Positions 33,733-33,833 of a stretch of 33,833 nucleotides of DNA are shown piece by piece (within the stretch, counting starts at the first letter, position 1; every line of letters starts with the position of its first letter). The stretch covers positions 1 through 33,833 of the forward strand of contig JADIMF010000012.1 in the NCBI GenBank assembly GCA_017694915.1, written 5' to 3'. A program made the translations under genes and the position numbers. The stretch comes from Candidatus Ornithospirochaeta stercoravium. GTDB lineage: Bacteria; Spirochaetota; Spirochaetia; Sphaerochaetales; Sphaerochaetaceae. Under the pieces are notes generated by a model that saw only the letters and a program-made list of their open reading frames with translations, did no database searches and was not told the origin of the DNA.

Positions 33733-33779
33733 GCCGTTATGCTATGAGCATAGTACATAGCATAACGGCTTCTCTTTCG
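33733..33779 (+). terminator. Rho-independent terminator after the M48 peptidase
   Basis: GCCGTTATGCTATG / CATAGCATAACGGC (33733-33746 with 33756-33769) is a perfect 14-pair stem with a nine-base loop, followed by TTCTCTTTC. It separates the peptidase gene from the next reading frame. Confidence 0.8.
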
Positions 33780-33802
33780 TTGAGCTAGCAAGGAGGGTGA
33801 AT

Positions 33803-33833
33803 ATGTCTTTATCCATACAAGAGCGATTAAAAG
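33803..33833 (+). CDS. Start of a gene cut by the window edge, probable HTH regulator
   Basis: Ten codons are present, reading MSLSIQERLK, behind an excellent ribosome site (AAGGAGGGTG, ending 2 bases before the ATG). The motif SIQERLK is, from memory, the start of small XRE-type regulators carried by Tn1549-like conjugative elements of Firmicutes. Nothing more can be seen, so the assignment is tentative. Confidence 0.5.
   Translation, partial: MSLSIQERLK

Noticed and set aside
1-33833. tRNA, rRNA, CRISPR arrays, insertion sequences
   Set aside because: No cloverleaf-like stretch, regularly spaced direct repeats, or transposase motifs were seen on either strand.

Overview
The window reads as a dense bacterial chromosome segment, GC in the mid-40s by eye, most likely from a spirochaete. 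The best taxonomic hint is a short alanyl-tRNA synthetase (597 codons) that stops after the editing region and lacks the C-Ala domain, as I recall for Borrelia and Treponema. The EpmA/EF-P pair, the ECF transporter and the general gene order are compatible, but I cannot name the genus.

Positions 1-15923 form one long minus-strand directon. In transcription order it holds mnmE, mnmG, rsmG, ftsK, a class IV aminotransferase, a DEAD-box helicase, an ABC exporter, a PlsC acyltransferase, an ECF transporter (fused double ATPase, T, S) and the start of guaA, which is cut by the window edge. Neighbours overlap or sit a few bases apart, so much of it looks translationally coupled. It mixes tRNA/rRNA modification with chromosome segregation, membrane lipid and vitamin-uptake functions.

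Positions 15930-22320 diverge from mnmE. epmA and efp (EF-P lysylation and its substrate) are on the plus strand, rlmD-like and pepF on the minus strand, then hflX and a small XRE regulator on the plus strand. A promoter-plus-terminator pair without a gene at 21747-21840 (minus) is a candidate small RNA.

Positions 22321-29779 carry alaS, a divergent dprA-like gene overlapping panE, an orphan AgrC-type histidine kinase, an MTA/SAH nucleosidase whose natural N-terminus is interrupted by a TAG codon, a TetR-type regulator and a radical SAM protein with SPASM-like cysteines.

Positions 29780-33833 look accessory. There is a gene-poor stretch with no intact reading frame, a nitroreductase, and a plasmid-type partition cassette (ParA plus a small basic protein) flanked on both sides by related inverted repeats. 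Then come a membrane M48 metallopeptidase, a strong terminator and the first ten codons of a gene whose start resembles HTH regulators of Firmicutes conjugative elements. I read this as the edge of an integrative or plasmid-derived element.

Several transcription units have a -10-like hexamer only 6-9 bases before the start codon, suggesting leaderless mRNAs. No tRNA, rRNA, CRISPR array or insertion sequence was recognised.
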